Positions 40,612 to 49,725 are shown, counted from the first letter of the stretch. The stretch is DNA of 57,595 bases from Nitrospirota bacterium (GCA_016217675.1 JACRHC010000029.1:1-57595), one strand, 5' to 3'. Notes: generated by a model not told the origin, from the sequence alone. Numbers and translations are program-made.

Positions 40612-41751
40612 ATGAAGCAGCAGCTCTCAGACCGTAGCGTCCTTGCTACGTATACCGCCGGACATATTGTGGATGACATCTACATGAACGCACTGCCGCC
40701 GTTCCTGCCGGTGCTTATTGCGGGTTCGGGCCTCTCATACGCCTCAGCAGGCTTGCTGGTGACTTTTTTCACGCTTACCTCGTCTGTTTCCCAGCCGTTC
40801 CTGGGATATGCGATCGACAGATACCGGGCCAGATGGGTCGCGGCATTAGGATTGATTTGGGCGGGCATTTTTGTCGGATGCATGGGCATGGCAAAGAGCT
40901 ATGGAATGCTGCTGACCCTTGCAACCCTTGCCGGCCTTGGTCCAGCCATGTTCCATCCGCATGCCTTAGCTGCAATCGCCGGTCTTTCGACCGGTGCGAA
41001 GGGCAGGGTCATGTCTGTTTTTATCATAGGCGGGAATATCGGCTTTGCAATCAGCCCTGTGCTGATAGGAGCTCTCACCTCATCGCTGGGACAGGGCGGC
41101 ATGTTCTACATGGCCATCCCGGGTATTGTAATGGGGTCTCTTGTCTGGAAGCTGTCCTCAGGTCAGGGTACAGGCAGTATACGGGAGATGCATCCCTTCC
41201 GTTTGAGCGACATCAGACCTGCGGTCATACTTATCATGGTTGCTGTATTGAGGTCCTGGGTCTATTTCTCGGTGCTGAGTTATCTGCCGAGCTATTTTGT
41301 GCAGGCGGGAAACTCAGTGCTGAGATCGAATTCGCTGCTGTCGGTCATGCTTCTTGCAGGAGTTGCAGGACAGTTCATTGGCGGGACCCTTTCTGACCGG
41401 TTCGGCAGAAAACAGGTTACCCTGGCCTCTCTTCTGCTGGCAGCACCTCTGCTGTATTTCTTTCTTCATACAACCGGCCCTGCAGCCCTAACATTGCTTT
41501 TCTGTTTCGGTTTTTCGGTTATGGCATCATTTTCCGTTACCATGGTGATGATGCATGAGATCATGCACAGGCATATTGGCATTGCATCAGGCATCATGAT
41601 CGGCTTTGCCCTTGGCATCGGCGGCATGGGTGTTATGCTTACAGGGCTCATGGCAGACAGCTACGGTCTTTTCGCGGCGCTTAATGCCCTTGTTATAGTG
41701 CTGGTCATTGCAGCGGTCATGACCAAATTTGTTCCGGCAGGCAATAAATGA
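40612..41751 (+). CDS. MFS transporter, fosmidomycin-resistance (Fsr) type
   Basis: 379 residues, about 12 helices. HIVDDIYMNALPPFLPVLIA, FTLTSSVSQPFLGYAIDRYRARW and PAMFHPHALAAIAGLSTGAKGR match the Fsr subfamily, including the MFHP motif. Such proteins export fosmidomycin or other small compounds by proton antiport; the natural substrate here is unknown. Starts immediately after the methyltransferase stop. Confidence 0.85.
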   Translation: MKQQLSDRSVLATYTAGHIVDDIYMNALPPFLPVLIAGSGLSYASAGLLVTFFTLTSSVSQPFLGYAIDRYRARWVAALGLIWAGIFVGCMGMAKSYGMLLTLATLAGLGPAMFHPHALAAIAGLSTGAKGRVMSVFIIGGNIGFAISPVLIGALTSSLGQGGMFYMAIPGIVMGSLVWKLSSGQGTGSIREMHPFRLSDIRPAVILIMVAVLRSWVYFSVLSYLPSYFVQAGNSVLRSNSLLSVMLLAGVAGQFIGGTLSDRFGRKQVTLASLLLAAPLLYFFLHTTGPAALTLLFCFGFSVMASFSVTMVMMHEIMHRHIGIASGIMIGFALGIGGMGVMLTGLMADSYGLFAALNALVIVLVIAAVMTKFVPAGNK

Positions 41752-41766
41752 ACAGGAGGTTGTTTT

Positions 41767-41979
41767 GTGGCAGCCCTGCTGGATAAACTCCCCTGGACCG
41801 CAATAGTTTTTCTCTGCCTCACCCTTGGCCTTGCGCCTTATTGGCCGCCGCATATCATTGAAAAACTCGGCATGCTTTTCCATGGAAAGCTGACAAGACC
41901 CCTTGACTGGTTTGATCTTTTCCTGCATAGTGCGCCCTGGCTGCTGCTCATTCTGAAGGCTGTATTCTCACAGGGATAA
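41767..41979 (+). CDS. Small two-helix membrane protein
   Basis: 70 residues from GTG 41767, with ACAGGAGG upstream. Two hydrophobic segments: TAIVFLCLTLGLAPYWP and WLLLILKAVF, joined by an HIIEKLGMLFHG segment. Such proteins are sometimes annotated as RND transporter-related, but this is too short to be a transporter; it may be a membrane accessory. It follows the MFS gene by 15 bases. Confidence 0.65.
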   Translation: MAALLDKLPWTAIVFLCLTLGLAPYWPPHIIEKLGMLFHGKLTRPLDWFDLFLHSAPWLLLILKAVFSQG

Positions 41980-42009
41980 GGGATCTCAGAAACAGGGCGA
42001 TAAGAGGAG

Positions 42010-42822
42010 TCAGGACTTTCTGCTGATCGGATTGAGCACCTTTTCTGAGTTCGACCCTATGGCATAGTACAGATATCCGGCTGCAAGAATGAAGGACACG
42101 AAGGTGCTGTAAGGATACGATATGTCGAGGACCGCATGCACTGTTTCAAGGAGAACCGGCGGGGTGAAGGCCACGGCAGAGAGGCGCATCAATGACCTGA
42201 AATCGAGATTGACATTTAAATTCTTTGCGATATTCCCTCCCAGAAACGACAGAAGGATCATCTGCATGATATGGAAGGCAAAGGATATCAGCAGCATAAG
42301 AGGGAAGAGCATGGCTATAACGAGGCTTTTGAAGGTCTCAAGCCAGTCATAGATCAGCCTCCTTGTTATGGTCACATCACCGATGTCAGAAAGCGGCAGG
42401 GAGCGGATCTCCTTTTGAGTCACCCTGACCATCAGCATGTTTTTTGTTACGAGTACCTGCGCAGGTGAGTTGTCCAGCGAGGTTGTTTTTCCTGTTGTAT
42501 CAATGATTGCGAAAGGGGTATTATTTTTCTTGTCATAAATCGTGTACGGCATATCCTCTTTGATCGACACCTCCCCTTTTGCAATGGTTATCACCGGGAT
42601 TTGTTCAACATATTTTGGACCCTCGTCTGCAATAAAGTCGGAGGCATTTCGGTTCATATTCATGATCTCCGGCACCCAGAAGATCATGAGGACAAGAAAG
42701 AGATAGGGAAGGCAGAGCCCTCTCCAGTTTCTCGCAATATCCTGGTACAGTTCTCTTGAATAAAACGAGAGATAAAGTGCCTGAATAGAGGAATAGATTC
42801 CTGTTGTCTTTTTTTGTGTCAT
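42010..42822 (-). CDS. DUF1189 family membrane protein
   Basis: 270 residues. A first helix near 34-50 (LCLPYLFLVLMIFWVPEI), a middle extracytoplasmic domain (about 60-160), then four helices in the C-terminal half (SLVIAMLFPLMLLISFAFHI, ILLSFLGGNIAK, MRLSAVAFTPPVLLETV, FVSFILAAGYLYYAIG). That layout and the RLSAVAFTPPVLL segment are those of DUF1189, function unknown. It lies 40 bases downstream of the DUF3786 gene on the same strand, so they may share a transcript. Confidence 0.75.
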   Translation of the reverse strand: MTQKKTTGIYSSIQALYLSFYSRELYQDIARNWRGLCLPYLFLVLMIFWVPEIMNMNRNASDFIADEGPKYVEQIPVITIAKGEVSIKEDMPYTIYDKKNNTPFAIIDTTGKTTSLDNSPAQVLVTKNMLMVRVTQKEIRSLPLSDIGDVTITRRLIYDWLETFKSLVIAMLFPLMLLISFAFHIMQMILLSFLGGNIAKNLNVNLDFRSLMRLSAVAFTPPVLLETVHAVLDISYPYSTFVSFILAAGYLYYAIGSNSEKVLNPISRKS

Positions 42823-42862
42823 GGCTCTGGCCGGTTACTCCGAAGATGGGATTTTATGTCGG

Positions 42863-43642
42863 TCATAGAGGGTTGTCAAGTGAAAGGACCCTCTCCATAT
42901 TTTTTACAAGGCCTTCCAGCAGAAACATAAGTGATTCAACATCAAGGAATTTGTCTGCGGTCTGATCAAAGAGTATCTTTACCTTTGCAGGGAACTCGTC
43001 TTCTTCCGGCCAATAGAGAATTACAACCGGTACCTTAGGAAGAAGGAAAAGAATCCAGGCTTCAGTGGTAGGGAAGTCGCCAGTCTGCTTTGCCCCGAGC
43101 CTGCCGAGCGCTGCAGATACGCGCTTAGGAGCGCTTAGGAACAGCTCCTTGATAGGCTCCTCAGCTTCCCGCAGGAAGGACGATGCCTTCACCATCCCGC
43201 TTTTGAGCTCACTGAACGAGACCCATTTCCCCGCGAGTTCAGCCTTTCCATGGGTGTTGATGTAGTGCAGCAGGAGGATCCTGATCCAGGGTGTGATATG
43301 GCCCAGAGACTTTATTTCGCCTCCGGGGAATATCTCGAATTCCCGGCCGAGACATTGCATATAAAGCCTGCCATCGCGATAATCACCGCCAAGATCTTCA
43401 GTAATGGCAGACAGGTCAATATCCTTTATCTTAAGACGCAGGGACTGAATCAGTTCCTCCTGCCAATCTGAATGTGTTATGGAACCCCTCATATCCCTCA
43501 TTTCGTCTTCAGCGAGCAGGGGACATTCAGAAAGGTCTGCATCACCCTTGATTACGGAAAGGGCAAAAGGCATACAGGCCTTTTGGCTGCATCTGCCGCA
43601 GTTTTTCCTCGGGAGTCTTTTGTACAGTTCTATTGCATTCAT
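42863..43642 (-). CDS. Fe-S cluster protein with DUF3786 domain
   Basis: 259 residues. The N-terminal Fe-S motif has Cys at 15, 18, 23 and 40 (KNCGRCSQKACMPFA ... CPLL), similar to the 4Fe-4S domain of corrinoid Fe-S proteins and related electron-transfer proteins. The rest is DUF3786: GGDYRDGRLYMQCLGREFEI, WIRILLLHYINTHGKAELA, LPKVPVVILYWPEEDEFPAKV. Function unknown; such proteins occur in anaerobes with a Wood-Ljungdahl pathway, which fits the CooC-like gene elsewhere in the window. Confidence 0.82.
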   Translation of the reverse strand: MNAIELYKRLPRKNCGRCSQKACMPFALSVIKGDADLSECPLLAEDEMRDMRGSITHSDWQEELIQSLRLKIKDIDLSAITEDLGGDYRDGRLYMQCLGREFEIFPGGEIKSLGHITPWIRILLLHYINTHGKAELAGKWVSFSELKSGMVKASSFLREAEEPIKELFLSAPKRVSAALGRLGAKQTGDFPTTEAWILFLLPKVPVVILYWPEEDEFPAKVKILFDQTADKFLDVESLMFLLEGLVKNMERVLSLDNPL

Positions 43643-43758
43643 GGTTAAGCCCCATAATTATAACAGACTTGACCCCACTGATTATAAATTGCCATGAAAA
43701 TAGGAGTCGCACAATTGGAAATGAACTGGTAAAATATGAAAAAAATGAAAAGGCAGAT

Positions 43759-44211
43759 ATGAGACAATTAACGTTTCTTTTTTCGGCAGGCATTATTCTA
43801 TGTCTTATCCAAACGCCTGTTTTCGGACATAACCAAACCTCTGTAAAGAAGCAGGAAAGCACATCCGTAGGGGGCAAGACAGGCAGCAAAGAGGGTGCAG
43901 GGACCACGGGTACGTATCTTTATCAGAAAAAGGAGGAGTATCAGAAGAAGGCCGAGGAGAAACTGAACCGTCTTGAGGCTAACGTGAAGCAGCTTTATCT
44001 CAGGGCAGAGAAGAAGGGTGAAAGGGCCAGGGAGAAGATCACCCGTGCAGCTGATAATCTCAGAAAAAAGAGCGAATCCGCAAAGAACAAGCTTAAGGAC
44101 TTGAAGGAGTCGGGTGAGGAAAAGTGGGATATTGCAAGGGATGAGCTTGATTCAATGCTTAAGGACCTTGAACGCACGTACAATCGTACGGCCTCAAAAT
44201 TCAAAGATTAA
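43759..44211 (+). CDS. Secreted coiled-coil protein, unknown function
   Basis: 150 residues from ATG 43759. A signal peptide (LTFLFSAGIILCLIQTPVFG) precedes a Gly/Ser/Thr-rich linker (SVGGKTGSKEGAGTTG). The rest is a long Lys/Glu-rich coiled coil to the C-terminus (YLYQKKEEYQKKAEEKLNRL, EKITRAADNLRKKSESAKNK and DSMLKDLERTYNR). The frame extends upstream to 43633, but the signal peptide starts here. Probably periplasmic. No domain recognised. Confidence 0.7.
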   Translation: MRQLTFLFSAGIILCLIQTPVFGHNQTSVKKQESTSVGGKTGSKEGAGTTGTYLYQKKEEYQKKAEEKLNRLEANVKQLYLRAEKKGERAREKITRAADNLRKKSESAKNKLKDLKESGEEKWDIARDELDSMLKDLERTYNRTASKFKD

Positions 44212-44251
44212 ACCGTCAACAGTATGAACATGAAACAGGAGGAACATGACA

Positions 44252-44689
44252 ATGAAATTGCCGCAATATATCACGGTCGATGAAGTAAAAAGGGTCTGTA
44301 AAGAGCTGAAACTTAAGGATTGGACAGGGATCAGGGACGAAAAGGTCAGCACGAAAGAGGCCAGGCTCATACTCTCGAAGGTAAATACGGAGAAGATGGC
44401 CATACCGCTTGAGGAGTTCCGCCGAGGTCTTGAAGTGGAGCTTGAGCATGGCATGCGGTTTCGTGACGCCAACGTGACAAACAATCACCCCCTGATCACC
44501 GGCATGATCGTGCTGGCCCATTTGAAAGAGATGATGGACTACTATGAGCGGCTTGAGGTTGCCGAGCTTGAGGGTGACATTGCCAAGGCGGTGAAGGCAG
44601 GAAATATGGAGAAGGTAAAAAAGTATTTTAAGAGGCTGGCAAAGGCAAAAAACGAGCTGAGTGCTCTTGAATCATTGGCTATGAAGTAG
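44252..44689 (+). CDS. DUF5661 family protein
   Basis: 145 residues. The segment GLEVELEHGMRFRDANVTNN and LITGMIVLAHLKEMMDYYERLE match the DUF5661 pattern, with its conserved Glu-His and HLKE; a helical N-terminal part (ITVDEVKRVCKELKL) and a Lys-rich tail flank it. AGGAGG (44237-44242) is only 3 bases from ATG 44246, so the second ATG at 44252 (9 bases) is preferred. Function unknown; the Glu/His-rich pattern hints at metal binding. Confidence 0.7.
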   Translation: MKLPQYITVDEVKRVCKELKLKDWTGIRDEKVSTKEARLILSKVNTEKMAIPLEEFRRGLEVELEHGMRFRDANVTNNHPLITGMIVLAHLKEMMDYYERLEVAELEGDIAKAVKAGNMEKVKKYFKRLAKAKNELSALESLAMK

Positions 44690-44704
44690 CCTGATGGCTA
44701 CTTC
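44683..44704. terminator. Hairpin holding both convergent stop codons
   Basis: GAAGTAGCC (44683-44691), TGAT loop, GGCTACTTC (44696-44704): a perfect 9-base stem. The TAG of the plus gene (44687-44689) and the TAG of the minus gene (44698-44700) both lie inside the stem. Neither side has a long T-run, so it may be a weak bidirectional terminator. Confidence 0.5.
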
Positions 44705-46707
44705 CTTCGCAAGGCAAGCCACTGCTTCAAAAAGGTTTTGAACTTCTCCTTTTTCTCAGGGCTCATTTCCTCAAAAGGGTTGAAGGAGATACGGCCTGTG
44801 ACTGGCTTGATCAGCATATAGCCCTTGTCTGACCAGATGACCACTGCCTCTTCTCTCAAGAAATTGAGTTTCTGAATGATCTGGCTCCTCTCCTTGTATT
44901 TTGCGCCAAACTCCTCAATGCTCAGGCGCGAGAATTTGACTCCCTCGGGATGCATCTTTCCAATCTCTTCAAAGGATGTGCCGCCCCGGGCAGCCTTCTG
45001 CAGGTCAGTGGCAACTACAGTCTTTGCTGCGGCATCTCCGGGTTTGTAATCAACCGTTATGAGCTCTATCCATCTTTCAGGCGGGCTTTCAGCATACTGT
45101 GTGTCTATGTATCTGGCAATAGTCATAAACTTCTCGAGATAGACGGCCTCTGCAGCATTAAGCTTGTGACTTGCAATCATCTCTTTATATTTTTTTGCAT
45201 CAATCGTGATTTGTGCTCTTTTTGCCTCCTGCAGCAGAAGTTCTTCGGTGATAAAATCATTCAGAGGATCGCCATCTCTCCATGCAGGGACTTTGGCTCC
45301 CAGTCGTCTGAGCAGGAGGAATGCGTCTGTCTGATGCTCGATGACCTGCGCAAGGGAATATAATCTGTTTCCGACCATAACAGAAGTATCGGCAATCGGT
45401 CGTGACGCAGACTGTGTGTCAATCAGAGCCGGAGCAGAATCCTTAGGCTGTTCTTTGAGGTTCGCAAGCTGCCCCCTCAGTTCAGCTGAACGTTTTTCTT
45501 CCGCCTCAAGGGCAGTCTTCAGAGCATCGCGCTCTTCTGAAATTTTGGGGTCGATCTGCAGTTTCGGAGACTCCTTCACCTGGCGCATCAGCATGGAAAG
45601 ATGGGTGTTTAATATTCTCATATCACGGACCCTTTGCTCGGCCTGGAACTCCATCTCCTCGATCCTGCTTCTCAGACCCTCATTGTCAGTCTGAAGCTCG
45701 GCTGCCTGTTTCTTGGAAGCGTTGAGCTCTGCTGACAGTCTCTCAGCATCTTTTTCTGTCAATGAAGTCTTATCAACTTTTTCCTTCTCTTTTGCTCTGG
45801 CGAGCTCGACTCTGAGTTCTGCTGCAGACTTCTTCTCCTCCTGAAGCAGCTTTTTCAGCTTTTCCTGCTCTTCCCGGGCCTTTGTGAGTTCTTTTCCCTG
45901 ATCTTCGCTGAGCAATTCCAATTGAGCAAGCCTGAATCGCAGGGACTCCCCGCTCTCAACAACAGATTTCTGTTCCGGGGTCTGCTGCAGGGATGTATTC
46001 TTCTCTGCTGACAGCCGCGCAACCTGACTGCTGAGCCGGTCTCTTTCGTCCTTTGATTCTTTCAGGCTTTTTTCAAGATCAGTCTGCCGTTGCACCTGAG
46101 CTTCAAGTTCAGCAATCTGTTTTTTCTGACGGGCATCACCTGCTTCCAGACCGGTAATCCTGAGCATGCGCTCACGGTTAGCCCTGTGCTCCTCCTCAAG
46201 AAGGGATTCAGCCTTTTCCTTTTCTGCCTGCATCCGGCTTAGCCTTTTGTCTGCATCCCCCAATTTTTTGTCATCTTTCTCTTCTTTTGGAGGAATATTC
46301 TTTAGCGGCTCAGATGGCTCCTGGGCTTTCCTGGAAATGTCTACTGATCGGATCCTTGCAATTTCTTCCCTCTCGACATCGATGAAGACTATGAAGGGAC
46401 TGTCCGGAAATTCCTTTTGTATTGTCTGAAAAATCAGCTCTGCTTCACTATACAATCTCATGCTGATAAGGGTTTTCCCGAGCCAGAACATGGCAGCATC
46501 CCGGGCTGAGCTTTCCGGGAATTCCTTAAGAAACAGCCTGAAAGTTTCGGCCGCCTTTTCCGGCTTGTAGGAGAAGAGGTACTCATACCCTCTGTTGAAT
46601 AGCTCGGTTTCGCGCTCAGGGGCTGATGCAATCCCGGACCCTGCCATCAGGATGAAGAAAAGGCCGGTACTAACAATGATAAAGAGAGAATATCGCTTCA
46701 CGGACAT
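44698..46707 (-). CDS. Envelope protein: TPR, coiled coil, SurA/PpiC-like end
   Basis: 669 residues. A signal peptide or anchor (YSLFIIVSTGLFFILMAGSG) is followed by a tetratricopeptide/CpoB-like region (about 34-115: NRGYEYLFSYKPEKAAETFRLF, LKEFPESSARDAAMFWLGKTL). A very long Glu/Lys coiled coil runs from about 140 to 430. The C-terminus (about 445-660) reads like a SurA/PpiC-type chaperone: MVGNRLYSLAQVIEHQTDAF, ELLLQEAKRAQI, then a parvulin-like WIELITVDYK ... GGTSFEEIGKMHP and GYMLIKPVTG. Catalytic parvulin residues are not obvious. Probably periplasmic, in envelope assembly (inference). Confidence 0.72.
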   Translation of the reverse strand: MSVKRYSLFIIVSTGLFFILMAGSGIASAPERETELFNRGYEYLFSYKPEKAAETFRLFLKEFPESSARDAAMFWLGKTLISMRLYSEAELIFQTIQKEFPDSPFIVFIDVEREEIARIRSVDISRKAQEPSEPLKNIPPKEEKDDKKLGDADKRLSRMQAEKEKAESLLEEEHRANRERMLRITGLEAGDARQKKQIAELEAQVQRQTDLEKSLKESKDERDRLSSQVARLSAEKNTSLQQTPEQKSVVESGESLRFRLAQLELLSEDQGKELTKAREEQEKLKKLLQEEKKSAAELRVELARAKEKEKVDKTSLTEKDAERLSAELNASKKQAAELQTDNEGLRSRIEEMEFQAEQRVRDMRILNTHLSMLMRQVKESPKLQIDPKISEERDALKTALEAEEKRSAELRGQLANLKEQPKDSAPALIDTQSASRPIADTSVMVGNRLYSLAQVIEHQTDAFLLLRRLGAKVPAWRDGDPLNDFITEELLLQEAKRAQITIDAKKYKEMIASHKLNAAEAVYLEKFMTIARYIDTQYAESPPERWIELITVDYKPGDAAAKTVVATDLQKAARGGTSFEEIGKMHPEGVKFSRLSIEEFGAKYKERSQIIQKLNFLREEAVVIWSDKGYMLIKPVTGRISFNPFEEMSPEKKEKFKTFLKQWLALRRK

Positions 46708-46795
46708 CAGTCAATTATAACACAGGAATAAGGAGCCTCATTGATATTTGGAACTGCCTTTTCATAGAATAGGGCTTACGGAAGGAGATTCAATC

Positions 46796-47824
46796 ATGCT
46801 CATTGTCATGCATCATTCTGCAACTGACAAAGACGTAGAAAAGGTAAAAAACACGATCAGGGATATGGGGCTTAAGCCTGTTGCCATACCGGGAGCTGAA
46901 CGGACTGCTGTCGGCATCATCGGCAACCAGTCCTGGATTGACGACGGCCCGATCAGGACGCTGAAGGGTATCCTTGAAATTATCCATGTGACCAAGCCTT
47001 ATAAGCTGGTGAGCAGGGATTTTCATCCTTCAGATTCTGTGATCAGACTTTCAAGGGATGTCAAGATCGGCGGGAGATCGCCCTTTCTGATTATCGCCGG
47101 TCCCTGCGCCATAGAAAGCAGGGAGCAGATATTTAAGACTGCCAGGTTTCTTAAGAAGCTTGGGGTCCCTGTGCTGCGCGGGGGCGCTTACAAGCCCCGT
47201 ACGAGTCCGCACAGTTTTCAGGGACTGCGTGAAGTTGGTATCGAGATCCTTGACGAAGTCAGAAAAGAGGTCGGCGTCCTTGTCGCTACAGAGGTGATGA
47301 GTCCGGAACAGGTGGAGTTGACCGCCTCCAGGGCTGATATCCTCCAGATCGGTGCGCGCAATATGCAGAACTTTGATCTGCTGCGCGAGGTGGGCAGAAC
47401 AAAAAAGCCGGTGATCCTTAAAAGGGGCTTGTCTGCGACGGTTGAGGAGTGGCTTGCTTCTGCCGAATATATTCTCCTTGAAGGGAACCCCGACGTGATA
47501 CTCTGCGAGCGCGGTATCAGGACCTTTGAGACCGCCACGAGAAATACATCGGACCTCTCGGTCATCCCGCTTGTTGCAGAGAGTTGTCATCTGCCGGTGA
47601 TCTTTGACCCAAGTCATGCAACAGGGAAGAGAAGCCTGGTGAGCCCCCTGTCGCTTGCCTCTGTTGTTGTGGGCGCTCACGGCCTTATGGTTGAGGTCCA
47701 TCCTGACCCTGAACATGCCCTTTCCGACGGGCCGCAGTCACTGACCTTCAAGGGGTTTGAAAAGCTGAAACAGCAGATGGATGCGTTGCTTGAGTTTATG
47801 AAGACAAAACTGGCAGATCGCTGA
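46796..47824 (+). CDS. aroF: DAHP synthase, AroF type (3-deoxy-7-phosphoheptulonate synthase)
   Basis: 342 residues from ATG 46796, preceded by GGAG; the frame extends 16 codons upstream without support. First shikimate-pathway step (PEP + erythrose 4-phosphate). An N-terminal ferredoxin-like regulatory domain (about 1-70: IVMHHSATDKDVEKVKN) precedes the type I-beta barrel: IAGPCAIESREQ, LRGGAYKPRTSPHSFQG, LQIGARNMQNFDLL, and VIFDPSHATGKR. The stop codon lies in the loop of the following hairpin. Confidence 0.95.
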   Translation: MLIVMHHSATDKDVEKVKNTIRDMGLKPVAIPGAERTAVGIIGNQSWIDDGPIRTLKGILEIIHVTKPYKLVSRDFHPSDSVIRLSRDVKIGGRSPFLIIAGPCAIESREQIFKTARFLKKLGVPVLRGGAYKPRTSPHSFQGLREVGIEILDEVRKEVGVLVATEVMSPEQVELTASRADILQIGARNMQNFDLLREVGRTKKPVILKRGLSATVEEWLASAEYILLEGNPDVILCERGIRTFETATRNTSDLSVIPLVAESCHLPVIFDPSHATGKRSLVSPLSLASVVVGAHGLMVEVHPDPEHALSDGPQSLTFKGFEKLKQQMDALLEFMKTKLADR

Positions 47825-47841
47825 TTCGCGATCTGCCAGTT
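47808..47841 (+). terminator. Terminator hairpin overlapping the aroF stop
   Basis: AACTGGCAGATCGC (47808-47821), loop TGATTC, GCGATCTGCCAGTT (47828-47841): a perfect 14-base stem, followed by a short T-rich stretch. The aroF TGA (47822-47824) is in the loop. Confidence 0.7.
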
Positions 47842-47926
47842 GTCCGTTTAAAATTATTCTGCGCGTTGCGGATTAACCTATCTCCTGCTTTTGGGCAGTT
47901 TTCTCCGCCCCGGTTTGCTCTCTGTC

Positions 47927-48460
47927 CTACCTGTGCTCCCGCCTCTCCTCACGCCGGTCATGCCGCCGCTCTCTCATGTCCTGGCGGTGCTCGCGTCTGT
48001 CTTCGCGCCGCTCCTGCCGCCATTCATTCTGCTCGTGTTTCCATTGTCTCTTGTTCCAGAATTTTTCCCGCTCCCAGCGGTTCCAGTTGCTGTGCACATT
48101 GCGGTAGGGAATGCGTGGGTGGTCGTGATAAATGCTCCGGTAATCAGGCGGCAGATTGATTATGTGCCGCGGCACTCTATTTGTGCCAAGGTGACGCCAT
48201 GGGCCGTTATAATTTGAACTTCTGTACCAATATCCGTTGTGAGGGCGGTACCAGTATCCGTGATAAAAGACGATATCCAGATCTGCCCCGGGAGCGTAAT
48301 AGACATACGTGTTCGGTATGACGACCAGTTCAGGCGGCTCGGGAAAGGTAAAAACCGGCAGGCCAATATTAACATCGACATTTACGCCTGCCTTGCTGAT
48401 GCCTGCCGTGATAAGCAGCAGGGGTAGAACGATGAACAAGATTAAAGCTTTTCTGCTCAT
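47927..48460 (-). CDS. Secreted YWYR-motif protein with Arg/Glu-rich tail
   Basis: 177 residues. Signal peptide (LILFIVLPLLLITAGISKA), then VNVDVNIGLPVFTFPEPPELV, VIPNTYVYYAPG and HGYWYRPHNGYWYRSSNYNG, NLPPDYRSI: the pattern of a family of small periplasmic proteins in deltaproteobacteria-like genomes, unknown function. The last 60 residues are a repeated Arg/Glu/His stretch (RREDRREHRQDMRERRHD), strongly charged and low in complexity. GGAGG precedes the ATG. Single gene. Confidence 0.75.
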   Translation of the reverse strand: MSRKALILFIVLPLLLITAGISKAGVNVDVNIGLPVFTFPEPPELVVIPNTYVYYAPGADLDIVFYHGYWYRPHNGYWYRSSNYNGPWRHLGTNRVPRHIINLPPDYRSIYHDHPRIPYRNVHSNWNRWEREKFWNKRQWKHEQNEWRQERREDRREHRQDMRERRHDRREERREHR

Positions 48461-48588
48461 AAAATACCTCCTTCAGGATTTCTTTTAGAGTATCACACTC
48501 TATGATTATTTCAACTCTGCGCCGAAGAAAAAGTTTCATGGTGGTTTTACATCGACAGGAGAGCAGGCTGTCGGTTACAATATAAAAA

Positions 48589-49599
48589 GTGTTAAATAAA
48601 GGCGCTATAACGCTCAAGTCACGCCTGCTTCTTGCTCCCATGGCAGGGATAACAGACCTTCCGTTCCGGCTTATTACCCGTTCCCTTGGATGCGAGTTCG
48701 CATTTTTAGAGATGATATCAGCCCGTTCGATCGTCCATCAGTCAGGCAAGACAGGCCGTATGCTCAACTCCTGCGAGGAAGACAGCCCGCTGGGGGCACA
48801 GCTGCTCGGACATGAGCCGGAATCCCTTCTCGAGGCTATGGACAAGGTCCTGCCGCGAGGTTTCGATATCCTTGACCTGAATGCAGCCTGCCCGGTTGAT
48901 AAGGTAGTAAAAAAAGGAAAGGGTTCAAGCCTGCTGAAGGATCCGAAAAAGTTGCAGACCCTGCTTGCGGCGATGGTGAAGCATGCTGATCTGCCGGTTA
49001 CCGTAAAGATCAGGGCCGGCTGGGGCAGCACTTCGGTCAATGCCTGTGAAGTTGCCCGTCATGCAGAGGATGCAGGCATCAGCGGGCTGACACTGCATGG
49101 CAGGACCAGGGAGCAGGGGTACAGCGGAAGAGTTGACTACAATATCATCAGGCAGGTGAAAGAAGCGGTTTCGATCCCGGTTATCGCAAGCGGTGATGCA
49201 CTTTCTCCGCAGCTCATAAAAAAGATGTTCGATGAGACAGGATGTGATGCGGTTGCCATTGCCCGCGGATCACTCGGCAATCCCTGGATATTCAGGGACA
49301 CCATGGCATATCTCGAAAAAGGCGTCATCCCTGAGAGGCCTGGTCCGGATGAACTCACAGATACCATGCTCCGTCACCTGAATCTTAGCTGTGATTTCTA
49401 TGGTGAAAAAAGAGGTGTTATCCTTTTTCGCAAGCTTTTTGCCTGGTATGTGAAGGGATTGCATGAGGTGAGGCAACTTAAGGATCTGGCATTTAAGGCA
49501 GAGACACGGCAGGAGATGCAGGATCTTATGGAGTCAGTAAGGTCCTATACGTACAGTCACCATGAGGGCTACTATGAAGGCTTTGCGCTTACCTGTTGA
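48589..49599 (+). CDS. tRNA-dihydrouridine synthase
   Basis: 336 residues, FMN-dependent TIM-barrel reduction of uridines in tRNA D-loops. LLAPMAGITDLPFRLITR, FLEMISARSIVHQ, the catalytic Cys in LNAACPVDKVVKKGKGSSLL (quoted as NAACPVDK then KGKGSSLL), VKIRAGWGS and VAIARGSLGNPWIFRD. Dus family, closest to DusB. The motif reads NAACP instead of the commoner NxGCP. Start GTG 48589 has no Shine-Dalgarno; a TACAAT box ends 7 bases before it, so a leaderless mRNA is possible. Confidence 0.92.
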   Translation: MLNKGAITLKSRLLLAPMAGITDLPFRLITRSLGCEFAFLEMISARSIVHQSGKTGRMLNSCEEDSPLGAQLLGHEPESLLEAMDKVLPRGFDILDLNAACPVDKVVKKGKGSSLLKDPKKLQTLLAAMVKHADLPVTVKIRAGWGSTSVNACEVARHAEDAGISGLTLHGRTREQGYSGRVDYNIIRQVKEAVSIPVIASGDALSPQLIKKMFDETGCDAVAIARGSLGNPWIFRDTMAYLEKGVIPERPGPDELTDTMLRHLNLSCDFYGEKRGVILFRKLFAWYVKGLHEVRQLKDLAFKAETRQEMQDLMESVRSYTYSHHEGYYEGFALTC

Positions 49600-49725
49600 G
49601 ATGAGAAAATACCGGCTTCCATTTCTTTTTTGGATTAAGGCGCAGGAATTGACTGTGAACCCTGTATCATTTGCGAAGCTGAAATTACGAACACTGCAGA
49701 ATAGATATAAGAAAGGAAATTAATT

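Noticed and set aside
43121..43140. Tandem 10-base duplication GCGCTTAGGA
   Set aside because: It lies in the DUF3786 gene, and removing one copy would break a frame that matches the family, so it looks like coincidence.
47866..48217. Plus-strand frames rich in Pro/Ala/Cys
   Set aside because: Antisense of the Arg/Glu/His-rich tail of the secreted YWYR protein.
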